In this document: in pieces, positions 51,818-60,428 of the stretch
Layout of the letters: each line of letters starts with the position of its first letter
Numbering within the stretch: the first letter of the stretch is position 1
Translations under genes and position numbers: made by a program
NCBI GenBank assembly: GCA_046233135.1
Contig: JBJXHN010000005.1
Coordinates: 62,001-126,000 of the forward strand
Direction: 5' to 3'
Source of the DNA: JBJXHN01 sp046233135
GTDB taxonomy: Bacteria; Pseudomonadota; Alphaproteobacteria; Rhodospirillales; Rhodospirillaceae
DNA length: 64,000 bases
Notes under the pieces: model-generated
The model's database searches: none
Seen by the model: only the letters and a program-made list of their open reading frames with translations
What the model was told of the DNA's origin: nothing

Positions 51818-52391
51818 TCAACGGCTGTCCAATCAACGATTCAAAGCGACACTGCGTGGATCGATTTCCTTGGTTCAGGCGTTCCCCCACGCAGGCAACG
51901 CAAAATGCCTTCGGTATCCTATGGATGGTCCGGCCTTTTCAGCCTGTTGTTGCGCCGTCTCTCGTGCACCGATTCTCCAAGCCTGTCGGCTCCGGACCCC
52001 GGCGAGGCAACGGCGTGCTTTGCGCACGAACTGCAGGAAGCTGTCACGGTCCCAGGATCGGAACGGTCGCAACGTCGGAATCATCCTCCAGCCCCATAAG
52101 GATATGTACGCAAATGTCATTGGGTGGGCAACGGAAATCCCGACCAACGGGATCGTCCGGTGGGTAACTGTTGCCAAAATGCCGCCCGAATCCCGCCCTA
52201 GGGTCCCCGAAACCATCGACCGCATCCATGGATGTGGACGTTCGTGGCGAGAACAGGAATAGTCTCGTTGCCGAATCAAAGGGTATTTCGGTCTTTGGAC
52301 CGAGGCTCGATGTCTTGCGCCGTATCGTTCTGATCGCGATAAGAATCGGCGCAACCGGTTTTCGACTCACTTCACTACGGGGAATGCCTCA
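51818..52391. other. Divergent intergenic region between mlaA and hpnM
   Basis: 574 bases without a convincing gene. A small inverted repeat CGGTC...GACCG lies around 52290-52305. Both promoters should lie here. The two frames running through it are not supported by ribosome sites or known motifs. Confidence 0.4.
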
Positions 52392-53057
52392 ATGTCAGCA
52401 GTTTCGACCCTTCTGTCCCGCGTCCGCCACCCCTTCCGCCTGGGACTCGGGGTCCTGGTGTGCGTCCTGATCGCCGGAGGGATGGTCGCCGGTGCGGACC
52501 GGGCGAACGCCGCCGCAAGTCCTGCCCCGGTCATCGAACAATTCCACGAAGTCCTGCTTGACGTCATGAAGAACGCCAAGACCCTGACGGTAGCCGAACG
52601 CTACGCCCGCATCGACGACCCGGCGCGGCAGACCTTCGATTTCGCCCGCATGGCCCGGCTGGCGGCGGGATCGGCCTGGCGCGGCGCCAGTGACGACGAA
52701 AAGCAGCGGCTGGTGGAGGCTTTCGCCCGGGTGAGCGTAGCGACCTATGCGCTGCGCTTCAATGGCTGGTCCGGTCAGGCCTTCCGGACCCTGGGCGTCA
52801 GCGACGGGCCGCGCGGCACCCGCCTGGTGCAGACGGAGATCACCTCTCCCGACAGCGACAGCGTCGCCCTGACCTATGTGATGAGCGGCGGCGAGAAGGA
52901 AGCCCCCTGGCAGGCCATTGATATCCTGCTGAAGGGTTCGATCAGCGAACTGGCCGTCCGCAAGGGCGAGTACGCCTCCACCCTCAGCGCCGGCGGCGTG
53001 GACGGTCTGATCCAGGCCCTGGATGCCAAGACTGAATCGATGCTGTCAGAGAAATAG
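52392..53057 (+). CDS. hpnM: Hopanoid-associated MlaC/Ttg2D-like periplasmic protein HpnM
   Basis: 221 residues. A signal peptide ends near RANAAAS. The MlaC fold shows VIEQFHEVLLDVMKNAKTL, the FDFARMARLAAGSAWRGAS segment, SVATYALRFNGWSGQAF and DILLKGSISELAVRKGEYAS. In hopanoid clusters this family is named HpnM and accompanies the RND protein HpnN. It is thought to carry hopanoids or lipids through the periplasm (inferred from MlaC). It is convergent with hpnN, with 24 bases between stops. GGGGAA precedes the ATG. Confidence 0.85.
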   Translation: MSAVSTLLSRVRHPFRLGLGVLVCVLIAGGMVAGADRANAAASPAPVIEQFHEVLLDVMKNAKTLTVAERYARIDDPARQTFDFARMARLAAGSAWRGASDDEKQRLVEAFARVSVATYALRFNGWSGQAFRTLGVSDGPRGTRLVQTEITSPDSDSVALTYVMSGGEKEAPWQAIDILLKGSISELAVRKGEYASTLSAGGVDGLIQALDAKTESMLSEK

Positions 53058-53081
53058 GCGTCCGCTCCGCGTCCCTGCCCC

Positions 53082-55754
53082 CTACCCCCGGCGCGACGGC
53101 CAGAGAGCAATCAGCGCCGGGAGCAGAATCAGCGTACAGACCAGCATCAAGGCGATGGACACCGTCAGCAGCAACCCCATGCTGGCGGTTCCCGGATGAC
53201 TGGACAGGGCGATGGAGCCGAAGGAGCCGATGGTGGTCAGGGCACTGAACACCACGGCGCGCGGGGTGGAGCTTTCCAGGGTGCGGCTCACATCCGCTTC
53301 CTGACGCGCCCGCCCGACGATGTGGATTCCCCCGGCGACCCCCAGCCCCACCAGCAGGGGCAGGATGATCAGGTTGGCGAAGTTGAAGGCCTGTCCCATC
53401 AGCGCCGCGCTCGCCGCCGTCAGGATGCCGGCCATGGCCACCGGGGCATAGACCAGAAGAATCGACCGCACCGAACGCAGCACCAGGGCCAGCAGCAGGG
53501 TGGTTCCGAGCAGGGCGATCAGCCCGGCTTCGATAAAGGCCCCCTTCACCGCCTTCGCGGCTTCCAGAATGATCACCGGCGTCCCCGTGGCATTGGGGGC
53601 AACGGAGCGCACGGCCTGAACGAACCGCTCCAGGGCCGCCTGATCCCGCAGATCATCCCGGGGGAAGACCTCCAGCCGTGCCCGGCCGTCTTCGGTCAGA
53701 TAGCGCTGCCGCAGGGCTTCGGGAAGGTCGTCCGGGCTGACCGGCCCGGCATCCAGGGCATCCCGCAGCCGTTCCAGATGATGACTGAGGCCATCCATCA
53801 GCCGGTTATCCAGGGCGCGCAGCAGGGCCGTATCGGCGGGCATATTGGCCAGCGCGGCCGCGAACCGGCCGGCGGCTTCGGCCAGCGGCCCGGCGGTTTC
53901 CTGCGCCGTCTGTGCCAGTCGCCGGGTCAGCCGGTCCCGGGCGGCGGCCTGTTCGGCGGCATCGGGTGCCGGCCGGGGGGTGACGGACAGGGCCGGACCG
54001 ATGACGAACGCCAGCTCTTCGATCAGCGGCAGCTTGTCCTCCTGGTCCCCGGGCACCAGAGCCGGCAGGGACGCCACCCCCTTCACCTCGGGCAGGGCTT
54101 TCAGCGCCGTGGTCATGGCCTCAGCGGCTTCCAGCGAGGGTTCGAGGATATCGATGGAATAGGGGTCGAGTCCCGGATCCCCCATGATATCCATCAGGGT
54201 AGAAACCGATTCGGTGTTCGGGTCCTTCAGGGACATGGGATCGAAATCGAATCGGGCGTCGGGCAGAACGAACAGCGCCGCCACGATCACCATCAAGGCG
54301 ATCGAAGCCGTGGCCTTGGGGTGCATGGCCGGCAGGCCGACCAGCGAGGTCAGAGGACCGTCCACCTCTTCTGGCGCGTGATCGTGAGAGGCCTTCGCCC
54401 CGGAAAGGATGCGGGGAGGCAGCAGGGTCAGAACGGCGGGCAAGATGGTCAGATTGGCGACCAGCGCAATCCCCATGCCGACGCCGGAAATCAGGCCGAG
54501 CTGGGCGAGCCCCAGATAGGTGGTGGGCAGGAAGGACAGGAAGGCGATGGCCGCAGACAGGGCCGACAAGGCCAGCGGCGCGCCGGTGCACAAGGCGGCC
54601 GCTTCCAGGGCCTGCCGGGTCGCCAGCCCCTGTTCCCGCCCTTCGCGATAACGCAGGCCGAAGTGGATGCCGAAATCCACCGACAGGCCGATGAACAGCA
54701 CGGCAAAGGCCACGGAAATCAGATTCAGGGTGCCAACGGCGGCGGCCGCGAATCCGGCGGTCAGCACCAGTCCGCAGACCAGGGTCGTGGTGGTGGCGAT
54801 AATCAGCCGCCCCGACCGTAGGCCGACCGCCAGCAGCAGCGAGACCAGCAGCAGGGTCAGCAGCCCGGCCAGGTCCATGCCGGTGCGCACGCTTTGCAGT
54901 TCCTCGTGGGCCAGCACAGCCGATCCGGTCAACCGCACCCTAACGCCGTTGGACGCGTCGAGACTGAGGTCACGGGCCAGATTGCGGATGGTCGTCATGG
55001 CCCGGCCGGCGGGGGCCAGGGACTGATGATTCAGGGCCGGCTTGACCAGAATGTAATGGCGCGTGGGCACCCGCATGCCCTCTTCCCCGCCCAGCACCGC
55101 CGACCAGGCCATATGGGCCGGTTCGCCCCGTGCCGTGGCCGCCGTCACCTCGGCCATCGCCTCCAGCACCGGGGCGAGGGCAAAGGACCCGCCGTCGTTC
55201 TTCGCCGCCGCGCTGGACCGGCCGTCGCCCAGCGCCAGATCCATGACGTCGGCCAGCCCCCGCAAGGTCGGGTCCTGCCACAGGCTGGCCAGGAAGGGTT
55301 GGGCGCGCACTAGGGTATCGGAGAGGGATTCCAGCCCCTCCAGATCCATGTACAGCAGGCCATTGGTGCGGAAATAGGGCAGTCCGGCGATATCGACGGC
55401 ACTGATCACCGACTCGGGATGGATTCGCAGCCCTTTGACCAAGGATTCGGCTGCCCGGTCTGCGATCGCCGGGGTCTGGCCATCCACCACGACGATGATG
55501 TCGTTACTCAGCGCCGGAAAGGCTTTGATGAATTCCGCATGGCGCTGCCGGAACTCCAGCTTTTCCGACAACATCGCGCTGGTGTCGGTGGAAATCCCCA
55601 GATTCGTGGCCACCGACCAACCGGCTGCCACGATCAGGCCGAGCGTAACCAGCAAAACCGCCCAGGGGCGGCGGTGGGACAGGCTGACCAGCCCCAGAGC
55701 CGCCTTGGTCAAGGCGGCATGGGGGGTGATGAACCGGGGGCCGGGCGCCGCCAT
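53082..55754 (-). CDS. hpnN: Hopanoid biosynthesis-associated RND transporter HpnN
   Basis: 890 residues with 12 membrane helices in the MMPL/RND pattern. Helix 1 is followed by a large periplasmic loop beginning NLGISTDTSAMLSEKLEFR. The first helix cluster has LSVDFGIHFGLRYREGR, with the Asp and His expected in proton relay. The second loop includes the alpha-helical DRLTRRLAQTAQETAG segment, and the second cluster has GLGVAGGIHIVGRARQE. HpnN moves hopanoids to the outer membrane in Rhodopseudomonas. ATG at 55754 lies four bases after the hpnA stop, so the two are one operon. Confidence 0.9.
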   Translation of the reverse strand: MAAPGPRFITPHAALTKAALGLVSLSHRRPWAVLLVTLGLIVAAGWSVATNLGISTDTSAMLSEKLEFRQRHAEFIKAFPALSNDIIVVVDGQTPAIADRAAESLVKGLRIHPESVISAVDIAGLPYFRTNGLLYMDLEGLESLSDTLVRAQPFLASLWQDPTLRGLADVMDLALGDGRSSAAAKNDGGSFALAPVLEAMAEVTAATARGEPAHMAWSAVLGGEEGMRVPTRHYILVKPALNHQSLAPAGRAMTTIRNLARDLSLDASNGVRVRLTGSAVLAHEELQSVRTGMDLAGLLTLLLVSLLLAVGLRSGRLIIATTTTLVCGLVLTAGFAAAAVGTLNLISVAFAVLFIGLSVDFGIHFGLRYREGREQGLATRQALEAAALCTGAPLALSALSAAIAFLSFLPTTYLGLAQLGLISGVGMGIALVANLTILPAVLTLLPPRILSGAKASHDHAPEEVDGPLTSLVGLPAMHPKATASIALMVIVAALFVLPDARFDFDPMSLKDPNTESVSTLMDIMGDPGLDPYSIDILEPSLEAAEAMTTALKALPEVKGVASLPALVPGDQEDKLPLIEELAFVIGPALSVTPRPAPDAAEQAAARDRLTRRLAQTAQETAGPLAEAAGRFAAALANMPADTALLRALDNRLMDGLSHHLERLRDALDAGPVSPDDLPEALRQRYLTEDGRARLEVFPRDDLRDQAALERFVQAVRSVAPNATGTPVIILEAAKAVKGAFIEAGLIALLGTTLLLALVLRSVRSILLVYAPVAMAGILTAASAALMGQAFNFANLIILPLLVGLGVAGGIHIVGRARQEADVSRTLESSTPRAVVFSALTTIGSFGSIALSSHPGTASMGLLLTVSIALMLVCTLILLPALIALWPSRRG

Positions 55755-55758
55755 CGTC

Positions 55759-56769
55759 TTACCTCCCCCTTCCGCCGTCGAGCATGCCGTGCTCGCGGAA
55801 CCAGGCGATGGCGTCTGCGATGGCCTGTTCGGCCGGCCGGGGCGCATAGCCCAGGGCAGCCCGGGCCTTGGCAGCGGAGAAGAACATCTTTTTGCGGGCC
55901 ATGCGTAACCCGTCCAGGGTGATGAAAGGCTCGCTTTCCTGCTTCGTCAGCCGCGCCACGGCCTCCACCGCGTGGGCCAGCGGCATCAGCAGGCCGTGGG
56001 GCAAGGCAACGGTGGGCGGTTTGCGGCCGGTCATCCGGGCGATGGTGGCCAGGATATCCTTCAGCGAGCAGTCCTCTCCGCCCAGGATGTAGCGCTCGCC
56101 GATCTTTCCCCGGTCATGGGCAAGCAGGTGACCCATGGCCACATCGTCCACGTGGGCGATGTTCAGGCCGGTATCCACATAAGCGGGCATGCGGCCGCTG
56201 GCGGCTTCGACGATCATGCGCCCCGTGGGCGTGGGCTTGACGTCGCCCGGCCCCACGGGGGTGGAGGGATTGACGATCACCACCGGCGCACCTTCCCGCG
56301 TGATCAGGTCGCGCACGGCCTCTTCCGCCTTGAATTTGGACAGCTTGTAGGGACCGATCATGTCCCCGGCGGTGGTCGGCGTCGTCTCGTCGGCCGGCGT
56401 GCCGTCCGCATGGGGTTTCAATACCGCCACGGAACTGGTGTAAACGACCCGGTCCACCCCGGCGTCGCAGGCGGCCCGGACCATGGCCACCGACCCGTCC
56501 ACATTGGCCTTGAACATGGATGCCGGGTCGCGTGTCCACAGCCGGTAGTCGGCGGCGACGTGATAAACGGCCCCGCACCCCTTTGCGGCCTGGCGCAGCG
56601 ACGCAGGATCGGTCAGGTCGCCGACGACGATCTCCACATCCAATCCGTCCAGGTTGGCGCGGGGACTGCTGCTGCGCACCATGGTGCGCACCGCCTCGCC
56701 GCGCGCCAGAAGCGCGCGAACCACGGCGGCGCCAACGAAACCGGACGCTCCGGTAACCAGAACGGACAT
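55759..56769 (-). CDS. hpnA: Hopanoid-associated sugar epimerase HpnA
   Basis: 336 residues. An extended short-chain dehydrogenase with the nucleotide site VTGASGFVGAAVVRALL, GDLTDPASLRQAAKGC, YHVAADYRLW, TSSVAVL and the catalytic YxxxK in PYKLSKFKAEE. NPSTPVGPGDVKPTPTGRM is characteristic of HpnA. It is proposed to act on the sugar side chain of composite hopanoids; the exact reaction is not established. It is followed by hpnN in the same unit. Confidence 0.92.
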   Translation of the reverse strand: MSVLVTGASGFVGAAVVRALLARGEAVRTMVRSSSPRANLDGLDVEIVVGDLTDPASLRQAAKGCGAVYHVAADYRLWTRDPASMFKANVDGSVAMVRAACDAGVDRVVYTSSVAVLKPHADGTPADETTPTTAGDMIGPYKLSKFKAEEAVRDLITREGAPVVIVNPSTPVGPGDVKPTPTGRMIVEAASGRMPAYVDTGLNIAHVDDVAMGHLLAHDRGKIGERYILGGEDCSLKDILATIARMTGRKPPTVALPHGLLMPLAHAVEAVARLTKQESEPFITLDGLRMARKKMFFSAAKARAALGYAPRPAEQAIADAIAWFREHGMLDGGRGR

Positions 56770-57228
56770 GGGATCAAAGGCTCCTTGTTGCGCATCGAGG
56801 ATGGGCGCCGGCGGGCAGGCTGGCACGTGTCGGACGGGGGTTTCCGGACAACAGCCCGAAAAACGGAACGGGGGAGAATCGAAACGGACGGCACTTTATC
56901 AATCCCCTTCCCCAGCGGCAACGGACCGCGGTTCGGAACCGGGGACCCCAGCCGCCATACCATCGGCGTAAAACCCAGCGTCGATTGAGGTTTAGCGCCC
57001 ATTGCAACAGGGTGGCCAAAACCCTTATTGTGCGTCGCGGAGTCACGATCCCGGTGACGGGATCGGATGGGGGCGGCCGATAAAGCCGTCAGCGAGGCCG
57101 AGAACCGGTCCGTCCGAGGACAGCCCCCCCCTGCCCCGATTGTCCACGCCGGGGCAGCAAGGCCCGGACGGCGTGAAACCGGCTCTTCGTGGAAGAGCAT
57201 GATCGCAAACAGATAAGGACCGTGCAGC
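56770..57228. other. Divergent intergenic region between hpnA and ispH
   Basis: 459 bases with no convincing gene. On the plus strand TTGCAA (57002-57007), 17 bases and TTATTG (57025-57030) could be a weak promoter for ispH. Around 57142-57163 CCCCG and CGGGG can pair. The hpnA promoter on the minus strand was not found. Confidence 0.35.
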
Positions 57229-58206
57229 GTGACCGACGAACGGACCATTCGTGTCATTCTGGCCAGCCCCCGCGGCTTTTGCGCCGGTGTCACCCGCGCC
57301 ATTGAAATCGTCGAAAAGTGCCTGGATCTCTACGGGCCGCCGGTCTATGTGCGCCACGAAATCGTACACAACAAACACGTGGTCGAAAGCCTGCGGGCCA
57401 AGGGCGCCGTTTTCGTCGACGAACTGGACGAAGTGCCCGACGGCAAGGTCACCATCTTCTCTGCCCATGGTGTGCCCCAGGCGGTGATCAACGAGGCCGG
57501 CCGCCGCACCCTGCCGGTGATGGACGCCACCTGCCCGCTGGTCTCCAAGGTGCACAAGGAAGGCCAGAACCACGTCACCCGGGGACGGGAAGTGGTGCTG
57601 ATCGGCCACGCCGGCCATCCGGAAGTGGAAGGCACCCGGGGCCAGATCCCCGGCGGTGTCCATCTGGTCAGTGCCGAGGCCGACGTGGACAAGCTGGAGC
57701 CGCGCGACCCGGACAAGCTGGCCTATGTCACCCAGACCACCCTGTCCGTGGACGACACCCGCGCCGTCATCGAAGCCCTGAAGCGGCGCTTCCCCTCCAT
57801 TATCGGACCCGACGTTAAGGACATCTGCTACGCCACCCAGAACCGCCAGTCGGCGGTGCGGGAGATCGCCCGTCAGGCCGATCTGCTGCTGGTGGTCGGC
57901 GCGCGCAATTCCTCGAACTCCAATCGCCTGGCCGAGATCGGCAAGGAGATGAAGGTTCCCAGCTATCTGATCGACGACGCCACCGGCCTTGATCCCGCCT
58001 GGCTCGACGGGGTGAAGACGGTGGCCCTGACCGCCGGCGCCTCGGCCCCCGAAGCGCTGGTGCAGGAACTGATCCACCGTCTGGGCGACTTCGCCAAGAT
58101 CGAAGTCAGCGAGCAGTCCGGGGTGGAAGAGCACATGCAGTTCAAGCTTCCCCGCGCCCTTCAGGACGCCGAAGCGGAAGCAGAAGCCGCCGTCAGCGTC
58201 GGCTGA
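57229..58206 (+). CDS. ispH: 4-hydroxy-3-methylbut-2-enyl diphosphate reductase
   Basis: 325 residues from a GTG start with AAGGA about ten bases ahead. The three [4Fe-4S] cysteines are in PRGFCAGVTRAIEIVE (Cys18), DATCPLVSKVH and CYATQNRQSAV. Substrate motifs include VRHEIVHNKHVVE, FSAHGVP, GHAGHPEVEGT and the SSNSNRL loop. It makes IPP and DMAPP, the last step of the MEP pathway. Set among hpn genes, it would feed squalene synthesis. The stop codon lies inside the first unit of a 27-base tandem repeat. Confidence 0.97.
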   Translation: MTDERTIRVILASPRGFCAGVTRAIEIVEKCLDLYGPPVYVRHEIVHNKHVVESLRAKGAVFVDELDEVPDGKVTIFSAHGVPQAVINEAGRRTLPVMDATCPLVSKVHKEGQNHVTRGREVVLIGHAGHPEVEGTRGQIPGGVHLVSAEADVDKLEPRDPDKLAYVTQTTLSVDDTRAVIEALKRRFPSIIGPDVKDICYATQNRQSAVREIARQADLLLVVGARNSSNSNRLAEIGKEMKVPSYLIDDATGLDPAWLDGVKTVALTAGASAPEALVQELIHRLGDFAKIEVSEQSGVEEHMQFKLPRALQDAEAEAEAAVSVG

Positions 58207-58267
58207 CAACTGATAGAAGCCAGCGTCGGCTGACGACTGACAGGAGCCAGCATCGGCTGAGCACCGA
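58195..58267. repeat. 27-base tandem repeat spanning the ispH stop codon
   Basis: Units at 58195-58221 and 58222-58248 and a third, partial one from 58249 share AGC(G/A)TCGGCTGA and, in the two full units, ACTGA.AG.AGCC. The unit is nine codons, so the ispH frame meets SVG-stop, SVG-stop and SIG-stop in succession. The repeats differ at a few bases. They end before the hpnH ribosome site. Confidence 0.85.
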
Positions 58268-58391
58268 CCGGGACGGAGCCGAGACCAGAACGCCGCCGAC
58301 CACTTAGACCAAACGGCCGAAACGGCCCCGGGACGGGGCGAGCCGGCCGGATATTGCAGGCGAATTCGCCGCAGAAGAAAGGAAATCCGCC

Positions 58392-59555
58392 GTGGGTGTC
58401 CCCTTGATCCAGCAGGTGCGTATCGGCGCCTATTTGATGAAACAGCGCCTGTCGGGCAATAAGCGCTATCCGCTGGTGCTGATGCTGGAGCCCTTGTTCC
58501 GCTGCAACCTGGCCTGCGCCGGCTGCGGCAAGATCGACTATCCGGACTCCATCCTGAACAAGCGCCTGTCGGTGGAAGAATGCCTGGGTGCTTCCGACGA
58601 ATGTGGCGCGCCGGTGGTGTCCATCGCCGGCGGCGAGCCGCTGCTGCACAAGGAGATCGTGCAGATCGTCGAGGGACTGACCGCCCGCAAGCGGTTCGTC
58701 TACTTGTGCACCAACGCCCTGCTGCTGAAAAAGCGCATGGACGATTTCAAGCCGTCGCCCTACCTGACCTTCTCCATCCACCTGGACGGGGATCGGGAAC
58801 ACCACGACAAGGCGGTGTGCCAGGACGGAGTCTTCGACAAGGCCGTGGAAGCCATCCGCGAAGCCCGCAAGCGGGGCTTCCGGGTGACCTGCAACACCAC
58901 CCTGTTCGACGGGGTCCCGGTGGATCGCGTGGCGTCGTTCATCGACTTCGCGTGCGACGACCTGGGCGTGGAAGGGGTCACCGTCGCCCCGGGCTTCGCC
59001 TATGAACGGGCGCCGCTGAAGGATGTCTTCCTCAGCCGCACCCGCACCAAGCAGCTGTTCCGCGACCTGTTCGCCAAGCAGAAGCCGGGCTGGCGCTTCA
59101 ACCAGTCGTCCCTGTACCTGGACTTCCTGGCCGGCAATCAGCAGTACGAATGCACCCCCTGGGGCAACCCCACCCGCAACGTCTTCGGCTGGCAGCGCCC
59201 CTGCTACCTGCTGAACGAAGGCACCGTGGCCACCTTCAAGGACCTGATGGAAACCACGGTGTGGGACAACTACGGCACCGGCCGCTACGAAAAGTGCGCC
59301 AACTGCATGATGCACTGTGGTTATGAAGCCACCGCCGTCAACGACACCCTGGCCCATCCGCTGAAGGCCTGGGCAGTGTCGCGCAAGGGCGTGCGCACCG
59401 ACGGCCCGATGGCCCCCGAAGTGTCGTTCGAGAACCAGCGCTCGGCCGAATGGGTCTTCGAAAAGGTGGTTGAGACCGAAATGGAAAAGGGCGGCGTGCC
59501 GTCAAACGGCAAGGGCAAGAAGGTCGAGAAGCGGGCCTGCGGCGACGTGGCGTAA
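58392..59555 (+). CDS. hpnH: Radical SAM adenosylhopane synthase HpnH
   Basis: 387 residues from a GTG start with AAAGGA eight bases ahead. The radical SAM cluster is CNLACAGC (Cys38, Cys42, Cys45), followed by SIAGGEPLLH, FVYLCTNALLL and FSIHLDGDREHHD. The C-terminal part keeps PGFAYERAP, CTPWGNPTRNVFGWQRPCYLL and the cysteine-rich CANCMMHCGYEA. HpnH joins a 5'-deoxyadenosyl radical to diploptene, the first step to extended hopanoids. A Lys/Gly-rich tail ends the protein. Its last 54 bases overlap the opposing hpnG. Confidence 0.95.
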   Translation: MGVPLIQQVRIGAYLMKQRLSGNKRYPLVLMLEPLFRCNLACAGCGKIDYPDSILNKRLSVEECLGASDECGAPVVSIAGGEPLLHKEIVQIVEGLTARKRFVYLCTNALLLKKRMDDFKPSPYLTFSIHLDGDREHHDKAVCQDGVFDKAVEAIREARKRGFRVTCNTTLFDGVPVDRVASFIDFACDDLGVEGVTVAPGFAYERAPLKDVFLSRTRTKQLFRDLFAKQKPGWRFNQSSLYLDFLAGNQQYECTPWGNPTRNVFGWQRPCYLLNEGTVATFKDLMETTVWDNYGTGRYEKCANCMMHCGYEATAVNDTLAHPLKAWAVSRKGVRTDGPMAPEVSFENQRSAEWVFEKVVETEMEKGGVPSNGKGKKVEKRACGDVA

Positions 59556-60428
59556 GGTATCGCGCGCCGCACCGCTGTCACGAGCCAGATGGAGAACGGC
59601 CCCCACCCGCCAGGGGGCCGCCGCCAGGGCGGCAAGAATGGGCGCCACACGTGTGGCGCCCTTTTCATTGATGCCTTTCAGCGCCCAGGGGGGAATGGCC
59701 CGCTCTGCCGGATCGGCAATGACCCGCACGGCGATGAAGGGCAGGCCGGCATCCTGGGCAATGCTCGCCACCCGATGGGTTTCCATATCCACCGCCAGGG
59801 CACCGCTTTCGGCGGCAAGAAGCGTCTTGGCCCGGGGGGTGAGAACCGGCACGTCACTGCCCACCAACGGCCCTTCGGCGAAGACCTGGCCGGCGTGGTG
59901 AAGGCTGTTGTGCAGGGCGGTGCGCAGGCGGGTATCCACCGCGGCGATGGCCTGTCCTTCCGGATTGCGGATCTCGGTGGGCAGGATCAGGGTGCCGGGG
60001 GTAAGCGCCGGGCTGAGACCGCCGGCGGTGCCGAAGCTGACGATCAGCCGGGCACCGTGTTCCATCACCATCCAGGTGGCGCGACCGGCTGCGGCCGGCC
60101 CCGGCCCCATGCAGCAGGCAATGACCCGGGGGTTATGCGTGGGCAGCAGGCGGCCCTCCATCACCAAGCCGGTGACGATTCCCATGCGGCCCGTGACACC
60201 CGGGGTTCCCCCCTGCGGCCCGCCCGAAGGCGGGGGCTGCCGGGAGTTTCCCCCCTTGCCGCCGCTTCCCCCGCCAAAGGGGGGGTGACCGCCTCCGCCA
60301 CCGCTCCCGCCTCCGCCACCGAACGGCGGCGGTTGCCGGCCGTTCCCACCGTTCTGATCCGGCGGAGAGGAGGGCTTCTTGGCGCCCAGGCGGGGAATCA
60401 GGCCACGGCAACCGCCCATGGCGATCAC
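59502..60428 (-). CDS. hpnG: Hopanoid nucleosidase/phosphorylase HpnG with Gly/Pro-rich N-terminal extension
   Basis: 308 residues if started at the GTG (60428) that overlaps the shc stop as GTGA. The enzyme core begins at residue 82 with MGIVTGLVMEGRLL, then has CCMGPGPAAAGRA, VSFGTAGGLSPAL, AVDMETHRVASIA and RVIADPAERAIP, as in the MTA/SAH nucleosidase superfamily. It removes adenine from adenosylhopane. Residues 14-80 are almost only Gly, Pro, Ser, Gln and Asn. An ATG at 60185 would give a standard 227-residue protein and leave the extension untranslated. Coupling to shc favours the long form. Confidence 0.8.
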   Translation of the reverse strand: MIAMGGCRGLIPRLGAKKPSSPPDQNGGNGRQPPPFGGGGGSGGGGGHPPFGGGSGGKGGNSRQPPPSGGPQGGTPGVTGRMGIVTGLVMEGRLLPTHNPRVIACCMGPGPAAAGRATWMVMEHGARLIVSFGTAGGLSPALTPGTLILPTEIRNPEGQAIAAVDTRLRTALHNSLHHAGQVFAEGPLVGSDVPVLTPRAKTLLAAESGALAVDMETHRVASIAQDAGLPFIAVRVIADPAERAIPPWALKGINEKGATRVAPILAALAAAPWRVGAVLHLARDSGAARDTLRHVAAGPLLDLLALAV

